The position numbers and the translations under genes were made by a program. The notes beneath the pieces are model-generated. The model made no database searches. It was given only the letters and a program-made list of their open reading frames with translations, and was not told the origin of the DNA. Shown here piece by piece: positions 45,383 to 56,487 of a DNA stretch of 64,000 bases. The DNA comes from Apium graveolens. Taxonomy: Eukaryota; Streptophyta; Magnoliopsida; Apiales; Apiaceae. The stretch lies in NCBI RefSeq assembly GCF_009905375.1, contig NC_133648.1, positions 313,599,666 to 313,663,665 on the forward strand. Direction: 5' to 3'. Position 1 is the stretch's first letter. Each line of letters opens with the position of its first letter.

Positions 45383-46721
45383 TTGAACTCTGTATCGGCC
45401 AAGAGCATAACTATTAAACTTTGCACATGGACACCGCAGACAAAATGTATAAAGTAACTAATATACAATCCAAAAGATGATAATTTACTCCTCTGCAAAC
45501 CAAAAAACTGCTTTCGATCAATCAAAATTACCTATTAGCCAAATTGAAAACATACAAAAAATAGTAGCTAATGTGCAAGCAAAGCAGTATGCACATGAAA
45601 TTTAGATTCGATTTTGAGTGCTTTTCAGCATTTACTCTAACCAGTGTATTAGACACCAAATACAACCTTATTAGACATGTATAACATACACCAGGTCCTT
45701 GAAAAACTCATAGCTCCCAAGCCCTATTAATATCAAAGGTACACTAATCAATCTGTACAAAATAAGGGAGAATATCAAAACTACCCTATTAATAACATTA
45801 TATGTATGAAACTAACATTACGCAAACTGAGACACTACCAAAGAAACAAACCAGGCCAATCTTATGCATTTATTATGCCAATTTGTACGACTATATTGCA
45901 GATCTTGACACAAGCCAATATCACCACAATACATGTACACTAAACCAAAAATATCCATAACATATTGTTAAACAAACAAACCAGGACAGAATCATTTATC
46001 TATATTAAGATTGCGACTATTTCTTAGCACTTTACGACGGATCCTGATAGCCAGTATTTCAACTTTCAACTTCAGTATTAGCTCATAATACGAACACGGT
46101 GAATAAAATACATATGTATAGGAAATCAAGGTCATGAAAACATGATCTCGAAATAGAGCCATAAATCTATAACCAGAGACCACATAATATCATATTACGA
46201 TGAAAAAATTACAAAAGCAGAACAGTTAGATCATCACGAGACAACAGAATCCCAACTAGTCACATACATTATCAAACGCTCAACTAAAAAAAAATCTCCG
46301 CATTTTAAATACTGAAAACGACAAATTAAAATAACCTAATATTCATTTTAGCACTCGAAATTAATTTACGAGAAACTATCGAAAATAAAATTAAACTATA
46401 AAACTTTAGAAACTAAGCATATGAACAATTTTGCATTAATAAAAACATTACAGATCACGAGGGTGATAATATTACAAACAAATACTAAAACAATGTATGA
46501 TAACATGAACACTCACAACTATATAAATAAGAAATTGAGCTTAACATAATATGATCCACAAGTGTACAGTAAAAAAAGTACAAAAAGAACAGATCAATTA
46601 AATACATGAACAACACAGCAACAGAGAGATAAATAGAACAAAATAAATAAAAAACAAATTTAACTAGAATATAAAAAAAATGAGCAGAATATAGAGATTA
46701 ATGTGGCGAATGAAACTTACA
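45383..46721 (-). other. 5' UTR exon junction and intron of tandem gene 2
   Basis: The intron spans 46720-45390 on the minus strand by GT-AG. Segments near 45765-45960 (GGAGAATATCAAAACTACC; TATTGCAGATC) recur in the gene 4 intron near 52436-52580, so introns were duplicated together with the coding exons. Confidence 0.6.
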
Positions 46722-46782
46722 TTTGATGAAAAATTGGGGTATGAAAAGAGAGTCAGACCTTGTACTGTGAAATATGAAGGTG

Positions 46783-46794
46783 TATTTATAAAGG
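46783..46794 (-). promoter_or_regulatory. TATA box of tandem gene 2
   Basis: On the minus strand TTTATAAATACA lies about 65 nt upstream of the 5' exon donor. The equivalent TATA sits at the same place in gene 4 (about 53740-53749), and a weaker version occurs in gene 3 (about 50148-50158). Confidence 0.65.
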
Positions 46795-46967
46795 GAGTGA
46801 CTGAAGGTAGTGTAAGATAAGTTGATATCAATCGTTGGATTAAAACAAATTACTGCACTAAAATCACGGTAAGTGGAGATCTTTTGGGGCCTAGTTTCAT
46901 TCAAAAGATTTTTACCGTACAATAATTAACCAGACTTCTAGTGTACGCTTCAACTTCCTCCCTTTAC

Positions 46968-47305
46968 GCTGTGCTCCCGATATTTTCCGGGAGAGAAGAG
47001 AAGAAATGGAGGAGAAGAGAAGAGAAAAGAAATAATAGAAGAAAACAGATCCGTCGTGTACTCCCAAGTTTGTGTAAAAAAAGAGAGAAAGTGATAAAAA
47101 AGAAGAAGATAATGTGAGAGGATCTTTCCAAATCTGCCCATTTTTTGGAAGAAAATTTTGGGGGGAAAAATTATAATGAATTTTCTCTCCTGATCATTTC
47201 TCTTCTCTCACCAAAAAACTCGGGAGTACGCCTCGGAAGGAAAATTTCAAAATTATCATTTCTCTTCTCTTCTCTTCTCTCCATTTTCAAACTCTGGAGT
47301 ACAGC
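46968..47305. mobile_element. Small MITE with GCTGTGCTCCCGA termini
   Basis: Starts GCTGTGCTCCCGATATTTTC and ends CTCTGGAGTACAGC. The interior is strongly purine-rich on the left (GAGAAGAGAAG) and pyrimidine-rich on the right (CTTCTCTTCTCT), so the element folds back on itself. A second copy split by a solo LTR lies at 13542-15020. Confidence 0.65.
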
Positions 47306-47309
47306 ATTA

Positions 47310-48320
47310 GGAATGTCTGTCACGGGACCCGTCCCGCGCGGGAATTTGGGAAATTTTTACGTGTTGGACGAAAAATGTAAAAATATTTAAAAAAGATTTG
47401 GGGATCGGGAAGATTTCGGAAATTAGAATTTTCTTATCCCGATACACGATAATAATATTTAATATAAATAAATAATATATATATATATTAATTAAAAAAA
47501 TTATTAATAAATATAACATTATATATAATATATAAATATTTTTAAGTTTAAATTAATTTTCATTGTAGAATATGATTTATTAAAAATAATTTAAATACCA
47601 TCATCTATTGTAAACATATTTAAATTCGAATTGCTATTTGAAGTCACTGAAATCAATTTATTGTATCGAGTTAGTTAGTGAACTGCAAACGAGATTAAAA
47701 TTAGTAATATTGTCAATTTTCTTCGATATTTAACAACGAAAAATGCTACTAATATGTTAAATTTTAAGTAGCATTTGACTAGCAGAAGTTCAGGGATTTA
47801 GCAGTCATGAACCCAGTTTTGAAGGCGAGGAAATGAGAACGATTGATTCTGTTAAATATCAATGAAAATTGATAAATCGCTGACTTTAGTGAATATCATA
47901 TGACCTTTTTCAATTCAAGGACTAACATGATATATTAGATTGACTTTGATGACCAACTAAATAATTAACCCTGTAAATAATTTGCTTTTAGAAAAAAATG
48001 CTACTACCAAATTTTATTAATATGAATCGGAGAATGAAGAGCCAAGTGTTACAGCTAAATAAAATTGCTCTGTAGTTCGAATTATCCATGAGAAAATTAT
48101 TTTCCGAATTTATTTTTTGTACTATCGAAATTATCACTTCAAATTACTTATTCGACTTGTTTAAAAATTGTAAATCCGTTATTTTAATATTCGTCCCTTT
48201 ATCATAAAAGAATGCCTAGTGTTTTAATTCCGAGTAAAAAAATATTTCTACCTGGATTTGTGGACAGTAACTCCGTGATGTAAATAATGTAATGTAATGT
48301 TATCGGCAGCAGCATATTAA
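47310..48320. other. Intergenic, no gene seen
   Basis: CACGGGACCCGTCCCGCGCGGG at 47322 looks like one end of a hAT-type element, but its partner is not evident. The rest is AT-rich. Confidence 0.35.
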
Positions 48321-48324
48321 GAAG

Positions 48325-48748
48325 TAGAGCGGGTAATTTGGGCAATTTGGTACACGACACAAGAATACGACACGAAAAATATGAATATGAGTTTTAATTT
48401 TTGGTACACGAAACACGAATGTATACGAACACGAAACACTAGGGCTGAGCATTCGGTCGGTTCGGTCCAAAACCGGACAGAACCGAATAGGCCGAAAAAC
48501 CGAATTATCATTTTTTCTTGGACCAAACCGAACCGAACCGAAATTGTAATATATATATTATATTAATTTTTTTATTTAATATACACGAAAAGTACACGGA
48601 AAGTAAACGACACGATTCGAATCGGATATGGGTTTCACATATGAGTACATGAAATTAATTCGGGTCAGATATGAGTTTCATGTTTACGTACACGAAATTA
48701 CACGACACGAAAGTAAATAACACAACCCGAACCCGATTGCTCGCTCTA
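48325..48748. mobile_element. hAT-type MITE just downstream of gene 3
   Basis: Ends TAGAGCGGGTAATTTGGGC and GATTGCTCGCTCTA are inverted. Flanks TTAAGAAG and TTGAGAAC match at 6 of 8. Subterminal motifs are ACACGAA and TTACACGACACG. A further fragment starting AGGGCTGAGCATTCGGTC (48440) inside it looks like one end of another hAT-type element with CCGAACCGAA motifs. Confidence 0.6.
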
Positions 48749-48965
48749 TTGAGAACAGATAGGCAGAAACGGAAGAAAATGAGTTTGAAGCCAAGTCTCA
48801 AAGATTAATAGGAAGATTACAATCTAAATCTTAGGAACGGAAATTAAAACCACCAACAAGAGTACAACCATTAGAAGCTAGATTGTATGTCCTAGTAGTA
48901 GATTTCTAAAGCTAGAAATTAAGATTGAAATTACTTTACTTTTTAACCACCAGGTATGATTTGGC

Positions 48966-49604
48966 CTAATTACTTGCGGTATCCACAAAGGGTTCAGCGA
49001 AGCGCTCGTAGCTCCCACTCTGTTTGTCCTCGTTCTTTAGTTGGGAAGTCTGTTCATGCACACTCGCCCAATTTCCACCTGTTGTTGCCTTGGACCTCAA
49101 GTAGGTGATCTTGTAGTCACCAATAGCATCCCAATATTCTCCACTTTTGGCCTTGGACTCTCCGTACTCATGGTAAGATTCATCATCTGAATATTCTTCA
49201 TAAGATTCATTATCTGAATATTCTTGACTTTCGTTTGAGTAAGTGGTACCACGACCATCATAAGATTCACCATCTGAATATTCTGATTCATCATTTGGAT
49301 ATTCTTGAGTGTCATTGAAATTTGAATAAGTGGTACCACAATCACTATAAGATTCATCTTCTGAATATTTTTCACCATCTTTGTACTTTGAGTAATTGGT
49401 ACTACGGTCACTAGAAGATTCAATATCTAAATAATTTTGACCTTTGTTGGACTGGGAGTAATTGACACTATTAGAATTACAATCACGATCAGAATCACAG
49501 TCACCAATAGAAGAATTACAGAACCAATAAGAATCAGAATCACAGTCACCAGGAGAATCATAAGAGTCACAGATTCCATAAGAATCAAAATCCGAATCTC
49601 CCAT
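48966..49604 (-). pseudogene. Tandem family gene 3: long acidic copy with truncated C-terminus
   Basis: By comparison with genes 2 and 4, the start is ATG 49604 (MGDSDFDSYG), just after the acceptor at 49616. The frame is open for 212 residues. The first ~150 residues are an expanded Asp/Glu/Ser/Tyr-rich region with repeated units such as YSDDESY and GTTYSN. The family block begins as VHEQTSQLKNEDKQSGSYERF. It then lacks about nine residues and stops after EPFVDTASN, so the last ~55 residues are missing. The 5' exon donor is at 50097 (AAAG|GTGAGT), a shorter intron than in the paralogues. It may be a pseudogene or a shortened functional variant. The open acidic region argues against long neutral decay. 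Confidence 0.6.
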
Positions 49605-50095
49605 TTGAATAAATTCTGTATCCACCATTCCATAAATATCAGGCTTTTTTACATGAATACCACAAGTAGAATATGATAATGCCTAGTGTAGTAACTGAGA
49701 ACAATCTAAAATACAAGATTATATAATCTTTAAAACAATATTTGCTGCTTACAATTACCTATTAGACATATTAACAAGGCACATAAGGGCTAAAAAGGTA
49801 CAAAATCATTTTTCAGCGTAACTGTGTAAACAATTAAGCTTTGATTTACACGCGGCCACTTTGATGTTAACAGATTTGACATTGAAATTGGTAAAGCATT
49901 TTCTGAACACTGAACACAATTATAAGAAACACAACAGGGTATGACCATTTTGCAAACTATCAATAAGGTAAAAAAAGTATAAGGCTTAATTAACAACAAA
50001 AATCTAAAATTAGAGACATGAATGTATAATCTAGAGTCTGTAAAATAATGCAAGAACAAAACAGTTGGATCAAATGAAGACAGAAATAAAACTCA

Positions 50096-50160
50096 CCTTT
50101 GGCAAAGGCAGGGCAGGGGCTTTTGCTGTGAACTGAAGGTGTTGGGGATATTTATGTAGG
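50096..50160 (-). promoter_or_regulatory. 5' UTR exon and TATA region of tandem gene 3
   Basis: The minus strand reads TACATAAATATC (about 50158-50147), then GGCTTTTGCTGTG-like leader text is matched in gene 1 near 40910-40925. The exon ends at 50097 before GTGAGT. This mirrors the layout of the other copies. Confidence 0.45.
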
Positions 50161-50169
50161 TTAGAAGTT

Positions 50170-50650
50170 TAAGAGCCCGTTCGGCCTGGGGACTTGTGGA
50201 GTCCAATATAAAAGTTATTTTGACTTCAAGTCAAAAGTTTGTTTGAATTAAATCCGAAATCCTCTCCCAATTCTATATAAAAAGTTATTTTCACATGCTT
50301 TAAAAAAGATCAAATTGAACATGGTGATATAAATGTTAACTCATTTATTTAGCAAAAATATAAAAGTTGTTAGCTGTTCATTCATGAAAGAAGGGATTAA
50401 ACTATAACCGTTTCTGATATGGACACACAATAAAAAAATTGAAAATAATTTACGTATCAAAATTATTTTTGAAATTTTACTTTAAGTTGACCAATCTACA
50501 TTGGATTATTAATTTTCAGCAAATAATCCCCTAAGACTGCCATTCATCTTGTAAACCATCTTAATGTTATATTCTCACTGGAATTTTTTGTTCCGAGTCC
50601 ACAATAGCAATCAAGTGACTAAATACAAGAAAGTAAGAAAGAAAGTGATT
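50170..50650. other. Spacer between genes 3 and 4, no gene seen
   Basis: GAGCCCGTTCGGCCTGGGG at 50171 resembles one MITE end. No matching second end is evident. Confidence 0.35.
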
Positions 50651-50835
50651 TTCAAGCCAAGCCTCAACCCAAATCCTTAGTGATATCCTAAGAGAAATCT
50701 TTAATACAGAACTTCAACCTTCAATGGTAGACTAGACAAGTAGTTCGCAAATGGTAGACTACTAAAGCATAAAATTCAAGATCAAAACATAGAGAATCTC
50801 CAGGCTACATGCCAATGAAGGATAGATGGTAAAAC

Positions 50836-51672
50836 CTAATACTTGTTGTATTTTGGGTAGTACCCAACAGCTTTCTTGTTGCTGTTGCTGCTGCTTTTAT
50901 CGAATTCGACATGCTTCACTTTCTCCTCGCGGTAGTACTCGGTAAAACCGCTTTTGTCACCAACTTTGTAGGTATCAGATCTGGTGTGCTCATCCTTGTA
51001 ACCTCGATTCCCAGACCTATCCACAAAGGGTTCACCACAGACCGCCTTGTCCTTAGCAGTAAAACGCTCATAGCTCCCATTCTGTTTGTCCTCATTCTTA
51101 GCACGGAATGTCTGCTGATGCACATTCACCTGACTTCCACCACTCAGCGTCATGGACTTAAAGCGACTGGTACCGTAGTCACCAAGAGCATGATGTTGTT
51201 CAGCTGAATGCCCTTTGCTTTTCGTGTGTAACTCTGAGTGAGTAGTACCATAGTCACCAATAGCATAGTCTTCATCATCTGAAGAGTCTGCACTTTCCAC
51301 GTGTGACTCTGAGTGAGTAGTACCATAGTCACCAATAGCATAGTCTTCATCATCTGAAGAGTCTGCGCTTTCCACGTGTGACTCTGAGTGAGTAGTACCA
51401 TAGTCACCAATAGCACAGTCTTCATCATCTGAAGAGTCTCCGCTTTCCACATGAATGGTTCCATGGTCACCAAGAGCACAGTCCCCAACGTCTTCATCAT
51501 CTGAAGCGACTCCGCTTTCCACGTGAGTGGTATCGTAGTCACCAAGAGCATAGTCTCCACCGCCTTCATGATCTGAATTGTCTTCCCCTCCCATGTTGGA
51601 CTCCGAGTATGTGTCTTCATAGTCATCACCAGCATAATATTCATCATCCGAATCTGAATACACTCCTGCCAT
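50836..51672 (-). CDS. Tandem family gene 4: acidic-repeat protein, 278 aa
   Basis: The start is ATG 51672 (MAGVYSDSDDEYYAGDDYED), aligned with gene 2. The frame is open further upstream only because it runs into the intron; an acceptor CAG lies at 51684. The first ~170 residues are acidic and consist of repeats of the theme SSDDED-x-AIGDYGTTHSES, three of them nearly identical 25-residue units. Then comes SMTLSGGSQVNVHQQTFRAK and the whole family block to AVGYYPKYNKY. No signal peptide or membrane segment. The 5' exon ends at 53676 (AAAT|GTAAGT), giving a 2.0-kb intron that contains a solo LTR and lies beside a Stowaway. The family is unrecognised. Acidic repeat expansion plus a conserved tail suggests a charged, partly disordered protein, which is inference. 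Confidence 0.85.
   Translation of the reverse strand: MAGVYSDSDDEYYAGDDYEDTYSESNMGGEDNSDHEGGGDYALGDYDTTHVESGVASDDEDVGDCALGDHGTIHVESGDSSDDEDCAIGDYGTTHSESHVESADSSDDEDYAIGDYGTTHSESHVESADSSDDEDYAIGDYGTTHSELHTKSKGHSAEQHHALGDYGTSRFKSMTLSGGSQVNVHQQTFRAKNEDKQNGSYERFTAKDKAVCGEPFVDRSGNRGYKDEHTRSDTYKVGDKSGFTEYYREEKVKHVEFDKSSSNSNKKAVGYYPKYNKY
51230..51445 (-). repeat. 75-bp in-frame tandem repeat in gene 4
   Basis: AGTAGTACCATAGTCACCAA recurs at exactly 75-bp spacing (51241, 51316 and 51391), so each unit encodes 25 residues and keeps the frame. Units are nearly identical, indicating recent expansion. More diverged versions of the same theme lie on either side. Confidence 0.93.
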
Positions 51673-51836
51673 TTGTAGATACTCTGTATCCACCAAAAGC
51701 GTAACTGAGAACAAAGTAACAGAAAGCACAATGCAATAAACTCAGAGAAAAGAAGAGATAAAAGGCTATAATAATTATTGCACCAAAATGATATGCAGCC
51801 AAAATCTGAATTGACAATATAACAACTTGTCCTTTT

Positions 51837-52156
51837 TGTTGTGTATGTGTCTAGGGTTTAGGTATATTTCTGTGTATAAGGTGCAGAATGGAATATAGAA
51901 ACAAGAGAAGAACTATGTATTCTGGGCTTCTAATATATTCTGTATATTTCAATCTTTTCAATCTTATTAAAAACAATATAATCTTCTCCTTTATATAATA
52001 GGAGAATATAAAACATCATACATGAATTAAAATAGATACATCTACTGAGTTCTTTGAACCATACTTAATGCAACCTCTTATATTCTTCTACATTCTCTGA
52101 ACCAACAATATGCATGAATATTCCTGAATTCCAGGAGTTAGTTTACTTGTTCAACA
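51837..52156 (-). mobile_element. Solo LTR, 320 bp, in the gene 4 intron
   Basis: Starts TGTTGTGTATG and ends CTTGTTCAACA (TGTTG...CAACA), flanked by CTTTT on both sides (51832-51836 and 52157-52161). A TATA-like TTATATAAAGGAG reads on the minus strand near 51995, suggesting that orientation. No internal region remains. Short LTRs of this size are common in Copia elements. Confidence 0.72.
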
Positions 52157-52916
52157 CTTTTATCCTCTATCAGGAGGAGCCTACTGCCACTACTTAATTA
52201 CACAAAGTCCAGAATACCCTTCTATCTTAGAGCAAAGCCAATGGTGTGCTAAATATAAGTGTAGCTATTTCTATAATTTAGCTATTTCTATAATTTAGCA
52301 CCAAAAAGTACATATCGGTGCTAAAATAGAACCATGTCTCCAATTGTTTGTGCTAAATCTTGTATAATATACATCAAAAACTCATATCCAAAACCTAAAA
52401 ACATCAAAGGTACACTAATTATTCTGTACGAAATAGGGGAGAATATCAAAACTACCAGAACTGACATTATATTTATAAAAGCATTATTACGCAATATGCA
52501 GATCCTCCCAAAGAATCAAACAATGCTGGGATCTTGCACATCTATTATCGCCAATTTGTACTACTATATTGCAGATCACAACATCACCACATTATATGTA
52601 CACTAACTGAAAATATTTATGATACTGTCAAACAAACAAACCAGGCAAGAATCATCTATTTACGTACAGATTAGGATTGTGACCATTTCTTAACACCTTA
52701 CAACTGATCCTGATAGTCATACTTCAACACGACAAGTCAATAATCCTAGCACATTATATGAACACCGTAAACAAAAATATATATGTAAAGAAAGCCACAT
52801 GATCTAGATCTAGAAGCCCCGTGATATCAATTTTTACGGTAAAAATATTGCAAAAGCTGAACAGTGAAATCATCGTGAGACAAACAGAACCCCTACTAAT
52901 CACATACTCCCTCCGT

Positions 52917-53138
52917 TCCAATTAATCTGTCCAGTTTGAGTTTTGCACGTAGTTTAAGGTGCATTGACCGCATAGTTCCATTGATTATTTTTCAACTTTT
53001 CTTTTTGTGAATAAAAATTTAAGATTTGAATATTTATTTACAAAAAAAATTGAAAGATAATCAGCGGAACTATGCGGTTAATGCTCCTTAAACTACGTGC
53101 AAAAGTCAAACTGGACAGATAAATTGGGACGGAGGGAG
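52917..53138. mobile_element. Stowaway MITE in the gene 4 intron
   Basis: CTCCCTCCGTTCCAATTAAT at the left and ATTGGGACGGAGGGAG at the right, flanked by TA on both sides. The halves pair (CTGTCCAGTTTGA against CAAACTGGACAG). Confidence 0.92.
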
Positions 53139-53675
53139 TACATCATTAAAAGCTCGACTAAACATCTACTCTCCTCGGCATTTAAACACCAAAAATAACA
53201 AATTAAAACTATAGTAAGCTACATTTTAGAAATCAAAATTCATTGTTTACAGTACATTGTTGTAACATCTCGGAATCACGGAGAAATATCAAAGATGAAT
53301 AAGTCCAAAAACAGCTACATAATATGTACTTAATTATACTCAAACTGTGTATTCTAACCATATGAATAATTTTAGAGCACTATATATATATAAATCATGA
53401 CTGTCATAAACTCATAATATTTGCCAACAAATAATAACACAATATATGAACACTTACAACACACAAGCCACTACTAAAAATATAAGAAATCAAGCTTAAC
53501 CTAACATTATTTACAAGTCTGCATTAAAAAATTACAAATAAACAGAACAGTTAAATAAATGAATAACACAGCACAGAGAGAGATATAGAACGAAATAATT
53601 ATAAAAATATTTAACCAAAATATACATTAAAAAATAAACAGAATATAGAGAATGTTGTGTAAATGAAAGACTTAC

Positions 53676-53900
53676 ATTTGATGAAGAAACAAGCAGCTGC
53701 TAGAAAGAGTGAGGGCTTGTACTGTGAAAATGAAGGGGTTATTTATAAAGGTGGAGTGAGATGAGTTGATATCAACCGTTGGATTTAAGAAAATTACTGC
53801 ACTATGATCACGGTAAGTTGGAGATCCTTTTGGTTTGTTTCTGTTAGTAAAAGATTTTTTACGTACGATACATCAATGATTAACCAGACTTGGAGTCCCC
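53676..53900 (-). promoter_or_regulatory. Promoter and 5' UTR exon of tandem gene 4
   Basis: On the minus strand: a CCAAGTCTGGTTAATCA-type block (about 53900-53880), an AAAATCTTTT block, GATATCAACTCATCTCACT, then TTTATAAATAAC (TATA, near 53749) and a short leader ending CTTCATCAAAT at 53676 before GTAAGT. The same order occurs upstream of gene 2 (46721-46940). Confidence 0.6.
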
Positions 53901-53939
53901 TATAGGCTACAATACAACAGCTTACCTTGTTGCATTCTA

Positions 53940-54600
53940 AATAAGCGGTACTAAAGTCGCTATTTGGTTAGTAAATCGAATTAATTAAGTGAAAATAGGG
54001 TTAAAAATTATTTTTTTATGAAAATTAGTTAAAAATTGAATTAATCGATCAAAAAATGGGTTAATTGATTAAAAAATCGATCTCATTGATAAAAATTTGA
54101 AATACTACTGAGAGAGATAAAGATAATATAAATTTATTGAAAATTTAAGAAAAATAATCTCGTATACATATTTACTATTTAAATAATTAAATAATAAACA
54201 TTCTTAATTTTCATCTCAAATTGATAACATTAAATATTTATTTCTTTAAGGCATGCAAGAACACGTAATATGTGCGTGATTCATAACACATGTTAATTAC
54301 CTTAGTGGTATAATATAGTGTAAACTAATTTTATAATTTGGGTTCGATTCTTAAGAGCAACAAAACTTTTTAATAAATAGAACATTTAAGGCCCTTCGAT
54401 TTTCAATGTAAATAGGACAAGATTTGTCTGGGAGCCTCAGTTTACGATGCTGGTGTGGATGAGATGTACACGACGACATTGGCATATCGAAAAATGAAAT
54501 TAAATTTTAAATTTGTTGTACAACTTCAATTTTTGATATATAAAATTATAAGTTTTATTTGAGTAGGGTCAAATTATTATTAGTATGTATAAAATTTAAT
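53940..54600. other. Intergenic, no gene seen
   Basis: AT-rich with many AATTAATCGAT-like motifs near 53970-54070, possibly a decayed MITE. No gene. Confidence 0.35.
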
Positions 54601-54869
54601 TAAAATATGTGTCTGTTTGGTATTGCTGTAAGAAATTGCTGTACTGTTAGAAAAAGTGCTTGCAGAAAAAGTGTTGTTTTAAAAATCGGATGACTGTTTG
54701 GTAAAAGTAATGTTACTTGTGCTGTTTAAATAAAAGCTGGAAAAAAACTGTTTGGTAATTTTTTTTTCTGAAAATGCTGTAAGATGAGTTACATACAAAA
54801 TTGAAATTTATTCAAATTAATACTCTTAAAAATTGAATTGGTAAAATAATTATATCAAAATAAAATAAC

Positions 54870-56291
54870 TCATACGTTCTCCATTATTAAACTATGAGCT
54901 ATTTGATTGCGAAGTATGTCCATTTGCCTTGATTTATCACTTCTTTGACTCTGTTCTAAAACTTGTGATTGACGATCTGAAAAACTATCTCTGGGCACAA
55001 AATCTGGATGTGTATCAAATTCGTGAAAAATCTTATCTTGAATGGTGCTCAATCTAATGTAATTATGCAGTGCCATTGACGCCACAACAATATTTCTTTG
55101 AGATTCAAAAGAATATTGAGGCATATTCATCAAGATCTTCCATCTTTTCTTCCAAACTCCAAATATTCTTTCTATGCAACTTCTAAGAGATGAATGAGCT
55201 TTATTAAATATTTCTTGATAACCCTCCGGTGCATGTCCATGATGAAATTCAGGAAGATGATATCTAAATTTTTTGTATGGACCAAGATATCCTAATGTAT
55301 GTGGATATCCAGCATCTACCAAATAATACTTGCCTGCATATTCAAAAAAAACATATATATATATTACAATAATCAATTATACCAATACTTGCGTGTGTGT
55401 GTGTTTAAGTGTAATTTAATAAATATTACCATGGGGTGGAGAAGGGAAATTTAAATGTGGTGTGTTAACTGCAGAATTAAAAATGCGGGCATCATGAGTA
55501 GTTCCTTCCCATCCTGCTAAAACAAATGTAAATCGCATAACAAAGCTACAAACGGCCATCACATTTTGTGTTGCCACATTTTTTCTTCCTACAAACCGCA
55601 CTTGATCATCTACGGGTACACAAGCATGTACATGAGTCCCGTCAATTGCACCAATACAATCTTGTAGATATAATATATTACAATAATGAACAATGATTAA
55701 TTATAAATAGTAATATTGACATAGTTATATATTATGAAAATGACATTAAAATTCTAAAATAAAATTATACCTTAAAATGAGGCATATATCTATCATCGTT
55801 AAGTATATGAGATGGTATCTTCTTAAATTCTAGATCGTCAGGCTTTATCAAATTTTTAGCAAAGGAGCAAACTGATTGTAGAACTTCATGAAAAACTCTA
55901 CTTACTGTTTCACCGGAATGCTGAAAACGTTCTTGCGCGTGTCTGTTGGACGCACCTTGAGCTAAAACAAAAATAAAAATTCCTACCTTTTCGATAACTG
56001 ACATCCTCCTTGAAGGTTTTAGATCATACATATTTTCCAAGTCTTGAGAGAGCTGAAAAATGTTTCTTTTTCCATTCTAAACATATCCTTGCACCTTATT
56101 CCATTCATAGTTAATATTTCTTGCATCCATCTATGATCAGTTTGATAAGATGTCATACACGGAACTTTATGAATAAATGTGCAATAATATTCTACAACTG
56201 CACTAGTTGCACATACTATCAAATCCCATAAATCATCATTATCATCGACCATCTCATTAGTTATCTCATCACCGGTACTCTGGTAATCCAT
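54870..56291 (-). pseudogene. PIF/Harbinger DDE transposase (DDE_Tnp_4), frameshifted
   Basis: Read from ATG 56291 (MDYQSTGDE, after an intron acceptor). First comes an N-terminal part with TDHRWMQEILTMNG, then KPSRRMSVIEKVGIF and the helix-turn-helix-like QERFQHSGETVSRVFHEV. The catalytic core follows: IGAIDGTHVHA (first Asp), LAGWEGTTHDARIF (second Asp) and SCIERIFGVWKKRW (Glu). After this come MPQYSFESQRNIVVASMALH and a hydrophilic tail ending at 54870. An intron of about 100 bp separates SPPHG from KYYLVDAGYP (55430-55334). The frame is broken in a T-run near 56060, and the junction near 55770/55660 does not join in phase. The DDE residues themselves are intact. It excises DNA in this family but is probably inactive here. 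Confidence 0.85.
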
Positions 56292-56487
56292 ATCTATAAA
56301 TGTAACAAACACAAATTAAATTAGCATTTTTAAACACTAATATACATTAACAAGAAAAAACTTTAATAAAAAAATTAACATACGAAAAAAATGCATTAGT
56401 CATTAAATGAAACACTAAATAAAATTAACTTAAACCCCTAAATAAATATTTATGTCCAATAAATTATTATGAGGTAACTTATTCAAA

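Noticed and set aside
49790..50059. 89-residue minus-strand frame between genes 3 and 4
   Set aside because: It lies in the 5' intron of gene 3, has no counterpart in the paralogues' introns and no motif.
51673..51729. Upstream extension of gene 4 (MLSVTLFSVTLLVDTEYLQ)
   Set aside because: It looks like a hydrophobic leader, but it lies across the intron acceptor (CAG at 51684). Gene 2 begins at the equivalent MAG methionine.
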